64,000 nucleotides of DNA from Rs1 sp029027825 (GTDB lineage Bacteria; Pseudomonadota; Gammaproteobacteria; Pseudomonadales; Balneatricaceae): positions 3,472,001-3,536,000 of the forward strand of contig CP093399.1 of NCBI GenBank assembly GCA_029027825.1, read 5' to 3'. Below the pieces are notes generated by a model. That model was given only the letters and a program-made list of their open reading frames with translations, was not told where the DNA came from and did not search any database. A program made the translations under genes and the position numbers. This document shows positions 34,037 through 44,086 of this stretch, one piece after another; position 1 is the stretch's first letter, and the number at the start of each line of letters is the position of its first letter.

Positions 34037-34061
34037 AAGCACCTTAAAAATCAAGGTGCTT
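34037..34061 (-). terminator. Terminator of the small gene at 34077
   Basis: AAGCACCTT, loop of seven, AAGGTGCTT: a 9-bp perfect stem, followed on the minus strand by ATTATTTC. It begins 15 bp after the stop of the 69-residue gene, which supports that gene being transcribed. Confidence 0.75.
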
Positions 34062-34076
34062 ATTTAAATCGGAGCT

Positions 34077-34286
34077 TTAGCGCATGGCTCGATATTTTTT
34101 GATCAATGTAATGATTTCATGATCACTGGTAGATGAAGACAAGGAATCATCCATCGACGTACGTTGAGGTAACTTAATACCTAATTTAAACCGAAGAATG
34201 TTACCTACTTGCTCATCATTATCCGGGTCAACATCTTGTCCTGCATAAATACAAATGCGCTGACGAACGAAGGATTTATTACTCAT
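34077..34286 (-). CDS. Small hypothetical protein, 69 residues
   Basis: I do not recognise a family. The sequence MSNKSFVRQRICIYAGQDVD and then PDNDEQVGNILRFKLGIKLPQR, a Ser-rich linker and a C-terminal helix (HEIITLIKKYRAMR) is well composed for a real small cytosolic protein. Ribosome site is weak. A clean terminator directly follows, and no other gene occupies this 1.8-kb gap. Confidence 0.6.
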   Translation of the reverse strand: MSNKSFVRQRICIYAGQDVDPDNDEQVGNILRFKLGIKLPQRTSMDDSLSSSTSDHEIITLIKKYRAMR

Positions 34287-34958
34287 TGAATCAAAATTCC
34301 CTAATTTTAAAGTTTATTGTTCCAAGCGACTTTAAATGGCGCCAGTTAAAAAATGCTGCCTATCTTATAGGAATTGCAGGGAGATTAGTAATTTTCTGTG
34401 GCTTTTTTTCTAAACTATTCGCCATCGACTAGAATATCACTGTTTTTTCTCAAATTTATTCGCTGTTTAGCAAGCTTTTAGACTGTTGATTTATTCTCTA
34501 CGACACTCAGAAATTTAATTATACCCTCATACACTCTTTATTTCCCTAGCAAATGTCGAGCTTAGCTGATCATAGAAAAAAAATCCAATTTATGATAAAT
34601 TTATGACCCTCTCTTTGCTCGCTGTTGTCGCTCAAGCTACTGGGCTCACTGCATATACGTTGCAACAATTGAGAACTTCTTTAATGATTTTGTCCACCGG
34701 TCAATTGTACAATTATTACCTAGTGCCAGTACTATAATTAATTTTACTGTATTTATTTTAGGAGTCCCTGAACAAGTCACACACATGCCGTATAGAGATT
34801 CCCTAAGCGTAGTTGTCTGTATTTAGAATAGCAAATTTTAATAACACCTCCTCGAGCGATCAATTCCCTAGCTCAATTTCTATCCTAGCTAGATCCTCAG
34901 CTCTTCATTAGAAGCTCCGGCACTTTAGCACCCTGTGTAGCTCGTAAAGGAATGTCTG
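34287..34958. other. Non-coding stretch between the small gene and glcF
   Basis: About 670 AT-rich bp. No credible gene, RNA or repeat seen. It must include the promoter of the gene at 34077-34286 and the end of the glc operon, but no clear terminator for glcF was found. Confidence 0.5.
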
Positions 34959-36188
34959 TTAACGGATCAACTCATCGATCAATTCAATCCAGTGATCTAC
35001 CGGTATTTTTGCAGCGCTTTGCAGATGCAGCTGGCAACCTATATTGGCAGTCACTATCCTGGTTGGGTGGTGCTTAGTTAGTGTTTGTAGCTTTTTAGCC
35101 AGCAACTTCTGACTTAGCACTGGCTGCAGGATAGAATAGGTACCGGCTGAACCACAACAACCCGACGATTCTTTAACCTCAGCCAAATCAATGTCGAATT
35201 TTTTCAACACTTGCTCTACTGCCCCGCCCTGCCGCAACGCATTTTTCAGCGTACAGGGACAGTGATAGGCAATCTTCTGGCCTTTCTCCAAGTTACTTTG
35301 ATCTGCAGTCAGCGCCGATAAATCAGCTTCGTTTAACACTTGCGATAGATCTTTACATAATTCACTAATTCGCTTCGCCTTAGCCGCGTACTTTGGATCC
35401 TCAGCCATTAAATAACCATAGTCTTGAACCATTGCACCACAACCGGAGGCCGTCATCAGCACCGCTTCAGCCCCCGCTTCAATCGCCGGCCACCAGGCAT
35501 CTATGTTTACTTTTATTTTCGCCAGAGCTTGCCGCTCTTCAGCTAGATGATAATTTACTGCCCCGCAACATCCAGCTAGCGGAGATTCAACGACACTGAT
35601 CGACAATTTATCTAAAACCCGTGCGGCGGCGGCATTGGTATTGGGCGCCGTTGCCGATTGCGCGCAGCCCGCCAGCAATATCATCACTCGCTGATGACTA
35701 GTCTTGGGCCAGGGGGACGCACTGCGTAAAGGTGGGATTTTTTGCTGTATTTTTTCCGGCAGGAGCGGTTTCAAGGTGCGCCCAACATACAACAGCTGCG
35801 CGAATAGCCGGCTATTAGGTAATATTCTCGCCAGACTCCAACGCTGAATTTTCTGCCAGTTTGAGCGCGGTAAAAATTGCTCGCTCAGCCCTCGAGCCAC
35901 ATCAATCAGCCGCCCATATTCAACCCCCGATGGGCAGGCTGTTTCACAACTTCTACAGGTCAGACAGCGATCTAAATGCAGTCGCGATTTTTCAGTGAGG
36001 GCGCCCGTCTCTAAAAACTGTTTGATTAAATATATGCGCCCTCTTGGGCCATCCCTGTCATCTTTCAGCTCTTGGTATGTTGGGCTGGCAGCGGTACAGT
36101 ACCCACAGTGTACACATTTAGCGATGATAGCTTTAGCGGCTTCTGACTGGGTACTTTTAGCGAACACTTGGTGTACTTTTGTATGCAT
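34959..36188 (-). CDS. glcF: Glycolate oxidase iron-sulfur subunit GlcF
   Basis: 409 residues. Two [4Fe-4S] motifs: CVHCGYC-x-x-A-S-P near 22-32 and CLTCRSCETACPSG near 72-85. Two CCG-containing domains follow (AGCCGAVNYH and SGCCGSAGTY), typical of the DUF224/CCG family. GlcF passes electrons from the flavin subunits GlcD and GlcE to the respiratory chain, oxidising glycolate to glyoxylate at the inner face of the membrane. Length fits E. coli GlcF (407). It is the last gene of the operon, 32 bp after glcE. Confidence 0.96.
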   Translation of the reverse strand: MHTKVHQVFAKSTQSEAAKAIIAKCVHCGYCTAASPTYQELKDDRDGPRGRIYLIKQFLETGALTEKSRLHLDRCLTCRSCETACPSGVEYGRLIDVARGLSEQFLPRSNWQKIQRWSLARILPNSRLFAQLLYVGRTLKPLLPEKIQQKIPPLRSASPWPKTSHQRVMILLAGCAQSATAPNTNAAAARVLDKLSISVVESPLAGCCGAVNYHLAEERQALAKIKVNIDAWWPAIEAGAEAVLMTASGCGAMVQDYGYLMAEDPKYAAKAKRISELCKDLSQVLNEADLSALTADQSNLEKGQKIAYHCPCTLKNALRQGGAVEQVLKKFDIDLAEVKESSGCCGSAGTYSILQPVLSQKLLAKKLQTLTKHHPTRIVTANIGCQLHLQSAAKIPVDHWIELIDELIR

Positions 36189-36220
36189 TTTTTGCTCCTG
36201 CAGGCTGCCGTTTCAGGACA

Positions 36221-37315
36221 TTACAAGTAAGTGTATAAGCGACCGGGATTTAAGATATTGCACGGGTCAAAAGAGCGCTTTATGCGCTGCTGCAAAGCCT
36301 GCATGGCCGGCGACAAAGGGTGATTTATTTCGCGACATCTATCACCACCACTCCACAGAGCCACCGTGCCGCCAGCGCGCTCTGCAATATTCTGCAACTC
36401 TTTATAATCATAGTTTCCAGCAACCCAACGCAAAGCGCCTCCCCAGTCAATCAGCTGCTGCCCAGCAAGCCCCAAAGAAGGTGCAGATGAGCGAATTGAA
36501 AATCTCCACAACTGATCTGTCGATTGCTGTATCGGCAGCTGGTACTGAGTTAGCTGCGACCAAAACAGCTCATCCTTCGCCGCGACAAAGCCGAATTCCT
36601 CTGTCCATTGATTTACACATTGCAGGACACTTTTCTCTGCCCCTGCCAGGCGAATATATAATGTTTTTGCCATCCAGCAGGCGCCATTAATCGGCTTTGC
36701 TGAGGCACTTAATTGATTCATTAACCGGATCGCCAGCGCCTCTTCTATGCCCAACTGCAAGTACCTTTGCATCTCAGGCATCGGCAGTACTTTTAAGCTA
36801 ATTTCAGTGATCAGCCCCAAGGTACCTAAAGCCCCTGCTTGAACTCGAGCCAAATCATAACCCGCCACATTCTTCATTACTTGACCACCAAAATTAAGCA
36901 ATTCGGCCCGGCCATTTATCAGTTTAACGCCGAGCACCATGTCTCTGATTGATCCCGACCAGGGCCGAGCCGGCCCCGACAGGTTAGCGGCCAGTGTTCC
37001 GCCAATAGTTGCAGAGCGAGTACCAACTTCACCATTACAGGACTGCTTAAATAGGCAGGGCTCAAAAGCCAGCATTTGACGATGCTCCGCTAGCGCCTGC
37101 TGTATCTCCTGCACTGGCGTACCGGCACGAGCTGTTATCACCAACTCTACTGGTTGATATTTTAAAATCCCCCGGTGTTCGGAAACACACAATTTTTCAG
37201 CCGGTATTTGTCGCCCCAAGAATGGCTTACTATTAGCTCCGACAATATTAATCGCTTGTTTGGTCCGATATGCCTGCTTAATACTGACAATCAGCTGTTG
37301 AGTTAAATCAGCCAT
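36221..37315 (-). CDS. glcE: Glycolate oxidase FAD-binding subunit GlcE
   Basis: 364 residues (350 in E. coli). A FAD_binding_4 domain in the N-terminal half with EVGTRSATIGGTLAANLSGPARPWSGSIRD, and the GlcE-type C-terminus DPCNILNPGRLYTYL. It works with GlcD and GlcF. Its start overlaps the glcD stop by one base, showing translational coupling. Confidence 0.95.
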   Translation of the reverse strand: MADLTQQLIVSIKQAYRTKQAINIVGANSKPFLGRQIPAEKLCVSEHRGILKYQPVELVITARAGTPVQEIQQALAEHRQMLAFEPCLFKQSCNGEVGTRSATIGGTLAANLSGPARPWSGSIRDMVLGVKLINGRAELLNFGGQVMKNVAGYDLARVQAGALGTLGLITEISLKVLPMPEMQRYLQLGIEEALAIRLMNQLSASAKPINGACWMAKTLYIRLAGAEKSVLQCVNQWTEEFGFVAAKDELFWSQLTQYQLPIQQSTDQLWRFSIRSSAPSLGLAGQQLIDWGGALRWVAGNYDYKELQNIAERAGGTVALWSGGDRCREINHPLSPAMQALQQRIKRSFDPCNILNPGRLYTYL

Positions 37316-38775
37316 TACAGTCGCTCCCCGCTATTGATTTGCCGAAGCGCACGATACTCTTGGCAGTTTTTTAGCAGCGGAATTCCCTTGCCGGGGTTGA
37401 GCGTCGCGAGCGGGTCAAAAGCAGTCTTTAGTGCATGAAACTGAGCAATTTCTGGATCTGTGAATTGAATCGGCATTTGCCGAATTTTTTCCACACCGAC
37501 CCCATGCTCTCCGGTAATACTGCCGCCCACTGCAACGCAATACTCCAGAATCCAAGCACCGAGTTGCTCTGCTTTCTGGAACTCTCCCGGCACGCTATCA
37601 TCAAATAGAATTAGTGGATGCAAGTTACCATCTCCCGCGTGAAATACATTGGCGACTCGCAACCCTAGAGCACTGGCTCGCCGCTCCATTACAGTAAAGA
37701 CATTGGCTAACTGTCCCCGGGGAATAGTGCCGTCCATACAGTAATAATCAGGGGAGATTCGCCCGATCGCAGGGAACGCAGATTTTCGTCCCTGCCACAG
37801 CAAGGCTCTTTCCGCTGCATTGCTGGAAATACGAATACTCTGCGCTCCCAAATCTTTAAATATTCCAGCGACAACCGCAATGCATTGCTCGACTTCGCCT
37901 TCAGTACCATCTAATTCACAGAGTAACAGCGCTTTCGACTCAACCGGATAACCGGCATTCACGTAAGCTTCTGCGGCGATAATCGCATGCTCATCCATCA
38001 TTTCTAGCCCGGCTGGAATAATCCCCTGCGCAATCACGGCTGCTACCGCATCGCCCGCTGCAGCAATAGTACGAAAGCCCGCCATCACTACTTGAGCTTT
38101 TTCCGGCACTGGCAAGAGCTTTACTAATACTTCAGTAACGACCCCCAACAAACCTTCGGAACCGATAAATACAGCCAACATATCCAACCCTGCACAATCC
38201 AGCCCCTCACTGCCAAAGGTAAGTAAATCACCTTCGACGGTTAACACTTTCAGCCGTAGTACATTATGAATAGTTAGACCGTATTTCAAACAGTGTACCC
38301 CCCCAGAATTTTCCGCTATATTACCGCCAATAGTACAGGCGACCTGTGAAGAGGGATCGGGGGCATAGTACAAACCGAATTCACTGGCGGCCTCGCTAAT
38401 CGCTAGATTAGTCACACCAGGCTCTAGTTTCGCGGTACGCGCTAGTGGGTCGATAGCGATGATTTTATCAAATTTAGCCATCGACAAAACCACCCCATTG
38501 GCACTGGGCATAGCACCGGCACAGAGACCGGTACCTGCGCCCCGCGGGACGATCGGTATATTATACTGATGGCAAATTCTAAGGACTTTTTGGGCTTCGC
38601 TAATCCGTTCTGGCAACACCACCAACATCGGCATTTCACAGTACATACTTAACCCATCACACTCATACGGCTTTTGTGTCTCGCTATCAACAATCACAAA
38701 ATCTGGGTTTATAAATGCTTTAAAGAGCTTAGCGAGCTGTTGTTTAGAAATGCTTGCTACGGTCGAATTCGCCAT
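37315..38775 (-). CDS. glcD: Glycolate oxidase catalytic subunit GlcD
   Basis: 486 residues. FAD-linked oxidase of the vanillyl-alcohol oxidase fold: nucleotide loop PRGAGTGLCAGAMP (about 75-90), DPSSQVACTIGGNIAENSGG, and C-terminal GDGNLHP and GEHGVG motifs carrying active-site residues. It oxidises glycolate (and D-lactate in some homologues) to the 2-oxoacid. Glycolate is a major exudate of phytoplankton, which fits a marine life style. 16 bp after the glcG-like gene, overlaps glcE. Confidence 0.96.
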   Translation of the reverse strand: MANSTVASISKQQLAKLFKAFINPDFVIVDSETQKPYECDGLSMYCEMPMLVVLPERISEAQKVLRICHQYNIPIVPRGAGTGLCAGAMPSANGVVLSMAKFDKIIAIDPLARTAKLEPGVTNLAISEAASEFGLYYAPDPSSQVACTIGGNIAENSGGVHCLKYGLTIHNVLRLKVLTVEGDLLTFGSEGLDCAGLDMLAVFIGSEGLLGVVTEVLVKLLPVPEKAQVVMAGFRTIAAAGDAVAAVIAQGIIPAGLEMMDEHAIIAAEAYVNAGYPVESKALLLCELDGTEGEVEQCIAVVAGIFKDLGAQSIRISSNAAERALLWQGRKSAFPAIGRISPDYYCMDGTIPRGQLANVFTVMERRASALGLRVANVFHAGDGNLHPLILFDDSVPGEFQKAEQLGAWILEYCVAVGGSITGEHGVGVEKIRQMPIQFTDPEIAQFHALKTAFDPLATLNPGKGIPLLKNCQEYRALRQINSGERL

Positions 38776-38791
38776 CGATAACTACCTATGG

Positions 38792-39220
38792 TTATATTTT
38801 TGCAAAGAACTCAACCGCGGCTTGAGCACACTCCAAATCTTGCTGAGGCGTACCTGAACTTACCCCAATACCACCGACCACGACCTCCTCTGAATATACA
38901 GGCAGCCCTCCACCTACTGTAGAAAGCCGACCACCGTGCTCAGTATGGATACCAAAAGCTAAGTTACCCGGCACACATACTGCATTATATTCATGGGTTG
39001 CCTTGCGAGCAGCGCCAGCGGTAAAGGCTTTATCTTGCGCCACCATCACGCTGCTACTCTTTCCTCCATCCATGCGCTCAAATGCAATTAAGTTCCCGGA
39101 CTCATCGCTCACCGCAATACACATAGGTACCGAAATTTGCTGGGCTTTGGCACGCGCACCTGCGATTAGTTGAAGCGCATCTTCAATAGACAGTCGTTTT
39201 ATGGTTAACAATTTGAACAC
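38792..39220 (-). CDS. glcG: GlcG/HbpS-family protein
   Basis: 142 residues, single GlcG/HbpS domain with ARAKAQQISVPMCIAVSDESGNLIAFERMDG and GGLPVYSEEVVVGGIGVSSGTPQQDLECAQAAV. The family binds small ligands such as haem in HbpS; the role of GlcG in glycolate use is unknown. It is the first gene of the operon here, whereas in E. coli glcG follows glcDEF. The symbol is given for family and context. Confidence 0.85.
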   Translation of the reverse strand: MFKLLTIKRLSIEDALQLIAGARAKAQQISVPMCIAVSDESGNLIAFERMDGGKSSSVMVAQDKAFTAGAARKATHEYNAVCVPGNLAFGIHTEHGGRLSTVGGGLPVYSEEVVVGGIGVSSGTPQQDLECAQAAVEFFAKI

Positions 39221-39296
39221 CTTCTATATATCAGGATTGTGGATAGTGATGTTCATGCTGTAATTTTTTGTTGATTTATTCCAGTATTAATTGCAC

Positions 39297-39306
39297 TGGT
39301 CTGACC
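39297..39306. promoter_or_regulatory. Likely operator for the GlcC/FadR-type regulator
   Basis: TGGTCTGACC lies midway between the divergent glc operon and regulator gene. It fits the TGGT-N3-ACC pattern bound by FadR-subfamily GntR proteins such as PdhR and LldR. It is 47 bp from the regulator ATG and 76 bp from the glcG start, so one site could control both. Confidence 0.6.
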
Positions 39307-39353
39307 TGTTTTTGTACAATGAATGCCATAAAATTCTGATTTTTAAGGGGTGC

Positions 39354-40094
39354 ATGTTGTCTTCATTACTAGATACCAGTCGCTGTATTTCGAAGGCGAT
39401 AGCCGATTATATTGAAAAACTCATCCTAGATGGAGACTTGCTACCCTCGCAAAAAATCCCCTCTGAACGACAGTTGTGTAGCAAATTAAAAGTATCACGC
39501 GCAGCAGTCCGCGAGGCATTGAGGGTGTTACAAGGTAAGGAGCTGATAGCGACATTGCATGGCAAAGGCTCTTTCGTCGCAGAAATTATTCAGCCGTTGC
39601 GAGCCAATAGCCCCTTCATCCAATTGTATTATGATCACAACCGCACTCTGTATGATTTTAACGAGGTACGCACTCAACTTGAAGGTCAAGCGGCGAGTTT
39701 AGCGGCGCAGAGAGCTACCACAAAAGATCTATATCAGATAGATAAAGCCTTTAAGGCACTTGAGAATGCCACACCGAAAACTTTTGCTGACTGTGATCAG
39801 ACCTTTCATAAAACTATCGCACAAGCTTCTCACAATCCGGTTTTGCTACACTTATTGGCCAGTTTAGAAGAGCTTCTATCGCATTCTGTACAAGCTTCAA
39901 TCACCAATTTATATCCGATCGACACCCTAAAAATAAAAATGGACCGCCAGCATTTACTTATTCACCAAGCTATTCGCAATAAATCCGCGAAGAGAGCACT
40001 CAAGGCAGCTACCGAGCACGTACAATTTGTCAGCGACCATTTGCAGGCATTAGAAAACCAAGGTGAGAAAATCATCCGCCACGCACTTAAATAA
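39354..40094 (+). CDS. glcC: GntR-family transcriptional regulator, FadR/GlcC type
   Basis: 246 residues from ATG at 39354 (AAGGGG ribosome site); 21 upstream codons in frame would cover the operator and are unlikely to be translated. Winged helix-turn-helix at about 15-80 (QKIPSERQLCSKLKVSRAAVREALRVLQGKELIATLHGKGSFV) and an FCD ligand domain at about 95-235 with metal-site type His residues (FHKTIAQASHNPVLL). It is divergent from the glycolate oxidase operon, which suggests it senses glycolate like GlcC. The symbol rests on context. Confidence 0.85.
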   Translation: MLSSLLDTSRCISKAIADYIEKLILDGDLLPSQKIPSERQLCSKLKVSRAAVREALRVLQGKELIATLHGKGSFVAEIIQPLRANSPFIQLYYDHNRTLYDFNEVRTQLEGQAASLAAQRATTKDLYQIDKAFKALENATPKTFADCDQTFHKTIAQASHNPVLLHLLASLEELLSHSVQASITNLYPIDTLKIKMDRQHLLIHQAIRNKSAKRALKAATEHVQFVSDHLQALENQGEKIIRHALK

Positions 40095-40624
40095 TTTTCT
40101 CTGTGCGCTTGGTGTGTGGTTTGAACAGGGATTAGGTCTCTGCAGAGTTTGACCGATCGTAGCGAGAAAAATAGGCTTTGAGGCAGATTTCCTGCTCTTT
40201 TGAACGAATAGCGGACTATTTAACCAGAGAGAACAGGAAATGTGGCCAAATTCTGTTTTTCGCCGTAGATTACTGCGTTAAGTCCGACAGACTCCCAGCG
40301 AGCGAAAAAGATCGCCTAATACGGGCGAGCTGATAAAGAACAGCGACGACCTTCAGCATAAAAAACCACTATTTTTAAGCTTTATCACTAAAAACAGTAT
40401 ACTAAACTAATTTTTAAGCAACTCCATATTTCCAATTCGAGGAGCTAAATAATTCTGTTTGTAGTTATTAACCCTAAATTTTACCTGCAGCCACAGCAAA
40501 CCACCTAAAGTCTAAATTCTGCTGCTATTGCTGATGCTCCACAATCAGCGGCTTTCATACAGGAGTTCAGGGAATCAGTACTTTTCGTATCCACCCACTT
40601 TATAGCCACGGATTCATAAGTTGA
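40095..40624. other. Non-coding stretch between glcC and the HD-GYP gene
   Basis: About 530 bp between convergent genes with no supported reading frame, tRNA or repeat. No classic terminator with T run was found. Confidence 0.45.
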
Positions 40625-42145
40625 TTAATCGACATTAACTACAGCAATATACTTATCCAAATTATCTAATACGAGATCCACTAGCAACGGATCAAAGTGA
40701 ATCCCTTTCTGATCTTTAAATAGATCTACAATTTTTTCAATCGGCCAAGCAGGCTTATAACAACGGTGATGGTATAGTGCATCAAACACATCAGCGACAG
40801 CTGTGATACGCCCGTAGATATGAATATCTTCAGATTTTTTACCGTTTGGATAACCCGACCCATCCCATTTTTCATGATGATCTATCGCTATTAATGCAGC
40901 CGCTTTAAGTAAGCTACGATCAGAAGAATTAAAAATTTCATAACCTATTTGGGCATGGGTCTTCATTATTTCAAATTCTTCCACCGTTAGCTTGCCAGGC
41001 TTTAGCAGAATCGCATCAGGAATACCTACTTTACCGATATCGTGCATGGGGGATGCAGAATTTAACAACCTTGCATCTATCTCATTTAAACCGGCATCTA
41101 AGGCCAGTAAATAAGAAAATTCTGCTACCCTTTTAACGTGTTTAGACGCCTCACTTGAACGTTTTTCTACCACCTCGCCCAATTTTTCAATCAGTTCCTT
41201 CTGAGTATTAATAATTTCTTCATTTAAGAATAAATTATCCAGTGCTATATTGATGTTACCAGAAAAAATATTTAGTAAATTTTTATCTATTTCTTGTAAT
41301 TCATGACTGCCAGCCAAACAAAAAATATAGCTCTGATCTTTACCAAAATTAAAGTGTCCCGCATATAAATTGCCCCGAATAGTGTTGCAGCGCTCTCGAT
41401 GACAATCGGAAATGATGGTTTGTATATCCATCGGCAAATCGGCAAATCGATTGTCTTTAGCTATCGCTATGTCAGACACCACGGACATCACTCGATAGCG
41501 ATTATCAGCCTTACACTCAATCGTGTAACAACTATTTCTCTCTGGGCTTACATTACTTCCACTCGCATCTAAAATAAAAACCAGCTGATCTAAAATACCT
41601 TCTAAAAACAGGCCGATCGACTTCTTTTTAGTAATAGTTTTGGTTGCTTCAATAACTTTTTTAAGACCTAACTTACTTTGTTCTAAATTAATTAAGTCTT
41701 GGTATGAGCGAATGGCTGTCACCATACACGAAAAAAGCTTAGATGCAGTTAAGTCAGTTTTTTCCTTATAGTCATTGATCCGATACTTAATTATCACTTC
41801 GTTTTCTGGTGCGGAACCCGGCTGCCCGGTACGTAAAATAATCCGTACTAAATCATTTTTTAACTCATCCCTAATCCTTCGACAAGCCTCTAAGCCCGCC
41901 TCATTTGTTTCCATCACTACATCGAGGAAAATTACCGCGATGTCGCTTATATTTGACAATACTTCTATTGCCTCAGCCCCGCTAAAAGCACTATAAAACT
42001 CAATCCCTCGACCATCAATTACTTGATTTTTCAACACAGATTTAGTAATCGTATGTACGCCTTCATCGTCATCTACAATTAAGACTCTCCATGGCATATC
42101 GAACGTTTCTTCTACGGTCTCTTCAGCAAACAAAATCTCATTCAT
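40625..42145 (-). CDS. Response regulator with DUF3369 and HD-GYP domains
   Basis: 506 residues from ATG at 42145 (AAGAGGT ribosome site). A receiver domain occupies about 19-145 with acidic pocket DDD at 25-27 and phospho-acceptor D75 (VIFLDVV). A DUF3369 GAF-like domain (about 175-315) follows, then an HD-GYP domain (about 330-500) with HDIGKVGIP near 366 and HHEKWDGSGYP near 422. These residues are those of active cyclic-di-GMP phosphodiesterases. No sensor kinase is adjacent, so its partner is elsewhere. It likely lowers c-di-GMP to promote motility or biofilm dispersal. Confidence 0.93.
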   Translation of the reverse strand: MNEILFAEETVEETFDMPWRVLIVDDDEGVHTITKSVLKNQVIDGRGIEFYSAFSGAEAIEVLSNISDIAVIFLDVVMETNEAGLEACRRIRDELKNDLVRIILRTGQPGSAPENEVIIKYRINDYKEKTDLTASKLFSCMVTAIRSYQDLINLEQSKLGLKKVIEATKTITKKKSIGLFLEGILDQLVFILDASGSNVSPERNSCYTIECKADNRYRVMSVVSDIAIAKDNRFADLPMDIQTIISDCHRERCNTIRGNLYAGHFNFGKDQSYIFCLAGSHELQEIDKNLLNIFSGNINIALDNLFLNEEIINTQKELIEKLGEVVEKRSSEASKHVKRVAEFSYLLALDAGLNEIDARLLNSASPMHDIGKVGIPDAILLKPGKLTVEEFEIMKTHAQIGYEIFNSSDRSLLKAAALIAIDHHEKWDGSGYPNGKKSEDIHIYGRITAVADVFDALYHHRCYKPAWPIEKIVDLFKDQKGIHFDPLLVDLVLDNLDKYIAVVNVD

Positions 42146-43553
42146 TTTCAACCTCTTATAGCACTTCCAAGCTGACAAACGCGTAAATTTATACTTAATC
42201 CTGAACCCATGACTTCAAAGTAAATACAGAGTGTAAGGTATTGGTTCTACAGTTGAATTGAAAAATATTGGCTGCACCCGTAGGCTCAGTGGGTATTTCT
42301 CTAACCGCCGTAAAATCAAGAGCTTGCGCTATGCGTCCATTGATTCAGGTTAATTATTACTTTCATTTATTCAGACACTTATTATTATATTTAAGACTAG
42401 TCCAAAATATTTAGTTTGCGTATCTGCCGTAACGATTTTCATAACTTATTCTCAGTTAACTGAAATATTAAAAATAATAAATTTAAATTACCACTTGATG
42501 CCGCGGCTTAAGAGAAAAGACCTAATATAAGAAATCGGTTTTGCCGTGGCAATTGAAAAAGCCTAACTGCAAGCTCATACGCATCCTGAATTCGCCAAAT
42601 AAATAGACCCCTGAATAAAATCACAAGTTCCGTGAGCATTTTCGAACTACGTATAATCAAAAACTTGCGAAATATATGTAGTGTAGTAAAACCACAAATT
42701 TAGATTATTCTATGCGCTGCATAAGAAGTCGCTGACTCAGATAATCGCACTCGGCACTCTAAGTGTTGCTTGTTAATCAGCCCTAGTCTTTGTTGGATTG
42801 CAACCTGGCCATCATCGTTTACCTTAATCACGCTGTAGCTACAATCCAGAAAAATAAAAAACTATATTCTCGACACTCGACAACACCAAATAGAGTTGAT
42901 TAGTTTGTGCTAGCGAACAATGATGAGCGGAGCTATAGTTAAACTAGAGTGCAAAGGACGAGAGAGCGGGCTATATATATTTTATCGCCTTCATCAACTG
43001 CCGAGGAATTTACTGAATTCATTACCAAAACTAATGTAGAGCTGTTACAGAGGAAATTTTAGGCTGCCACCACAAAACCTAGATAAATGGAAGCTGTACA
43101 TCACGTCATGGCTATACCCGAAAAGAGTAAAACATTGAATGAAATATTACGATTTTTTCTTGCCTATCACTAGTCCTTAACGCTTAATACCTCCTTGGAA
43201 TTTTAACCTTATAGAAAGGCTAACTAGCCCCTTCTAGAAACGGAAACCTACTGCAGATACCTCACTATCTAGATCTGTACACTACTAGCTTGATATGGCG
43301 TGCAATGTCATAATTGTAGATGTTTTTACAGAATATTTTCGATTTAGCGTGTACTGCTGTATCCAGTTGACTGAGAAAGTGAAGCCAGTAAAAACCAGAA
43401 GTAAGCTAAAGTACGCGCAATTGGATTCCAATCTTCGGACTAGATGTTCTTTGCACCCACTACACAACTACCTCGACTAGCCCGCATCTCGCACAACTGG
43501 GTCCCCTTGCTATGACTCCGCTTCGGGATGGGAACTAACAAGTCGGGAATACA
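42146..43553. other. Long non-coding stretch
   Basis: About 1.4 kb, AT-rich, with stop codons in all frames at short intervals. Two antiparallel 60-codon frames near 43.3-43.5 kb have no ribosome site or coding character. No repeats, tRNAs or terminators were recognised. It may be decayed DNA. Confidence 0.5.
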
Positions 43554-43952
43554 ATGAAAGTATCATTATTAAACAAAATCCTACTCGGTATTGAAATAGT
43601 GCCGACAATTTTTCTATTATTATTATCGCTAGCTTTACTGGTAACTTCGGAGCCGATTTATACTGTTACTTTAATGTTTTCCATTTTAAGCATGATTTCA
43701 CTGATCTATATCGTTATAAAAACGATTTTAAACAGCGGGAATTCTATAAAAAACAGGTTTATTTATTTATCGCATATTGGATTGGGAATTACTGTTTTGG
43801 GAGTATTAGTGTTATTAATTGATGGGAATGGACTCAAGCGCCTCTCACCTAGCATGCCTTTTTCTCTATTCTCTTTTGGCTTGCTGGCTTCTATCCCATA
43901 TTTTCATGTCATGTTAGTTAATAATTTTTTTGTATGTAAAGTCAAAAAATAA
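43554..43952 (+). CDS. Small hypothetical membrane protein
   Basis: 132 residues with four clear hydrophobic segments (about 8-30, 36-58, 70-90 and 102-124) and few charged residues outside the ends (final KVKK). I do not recognise a family. An inner-membrane location is certain from composition; function is unknown. There is only a weak purine-rich ribosome site (GGGAATACA). It stands alone in a gene-poor stretch. Confidence 0.6.
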   Translation: MKVSLLNKILLGIEIVPTIFLLLLSLALLVTSEPIYTVTLMFSILSMISLIYIVIKTILNSGNSIKNRFIYLSHIGLGITVLGVLVLLIDGNGLKRLSPSMPFSLFSFGLLASIPYFHVMLVNNFFVCKVKK

Positions 43953-44086
43953 TTAGCCATTATTGTCTCTAGCTGCACTTGTGTCAGCATGATGCTTAGT
44001 AGGGAAATTTATTCCTCGACTATCGGTCGATCGAGATCTCCAGTCGATTTTAGCTGTCATCATAGAAATAAGCGAATTATGCAGCC

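Noticed and set aside
43285..43480. Two antiparallel 60-codon frames
   Set aside because: Neither has a ribosome site or plausible composition; the region is AT-rich and probably non-coding.
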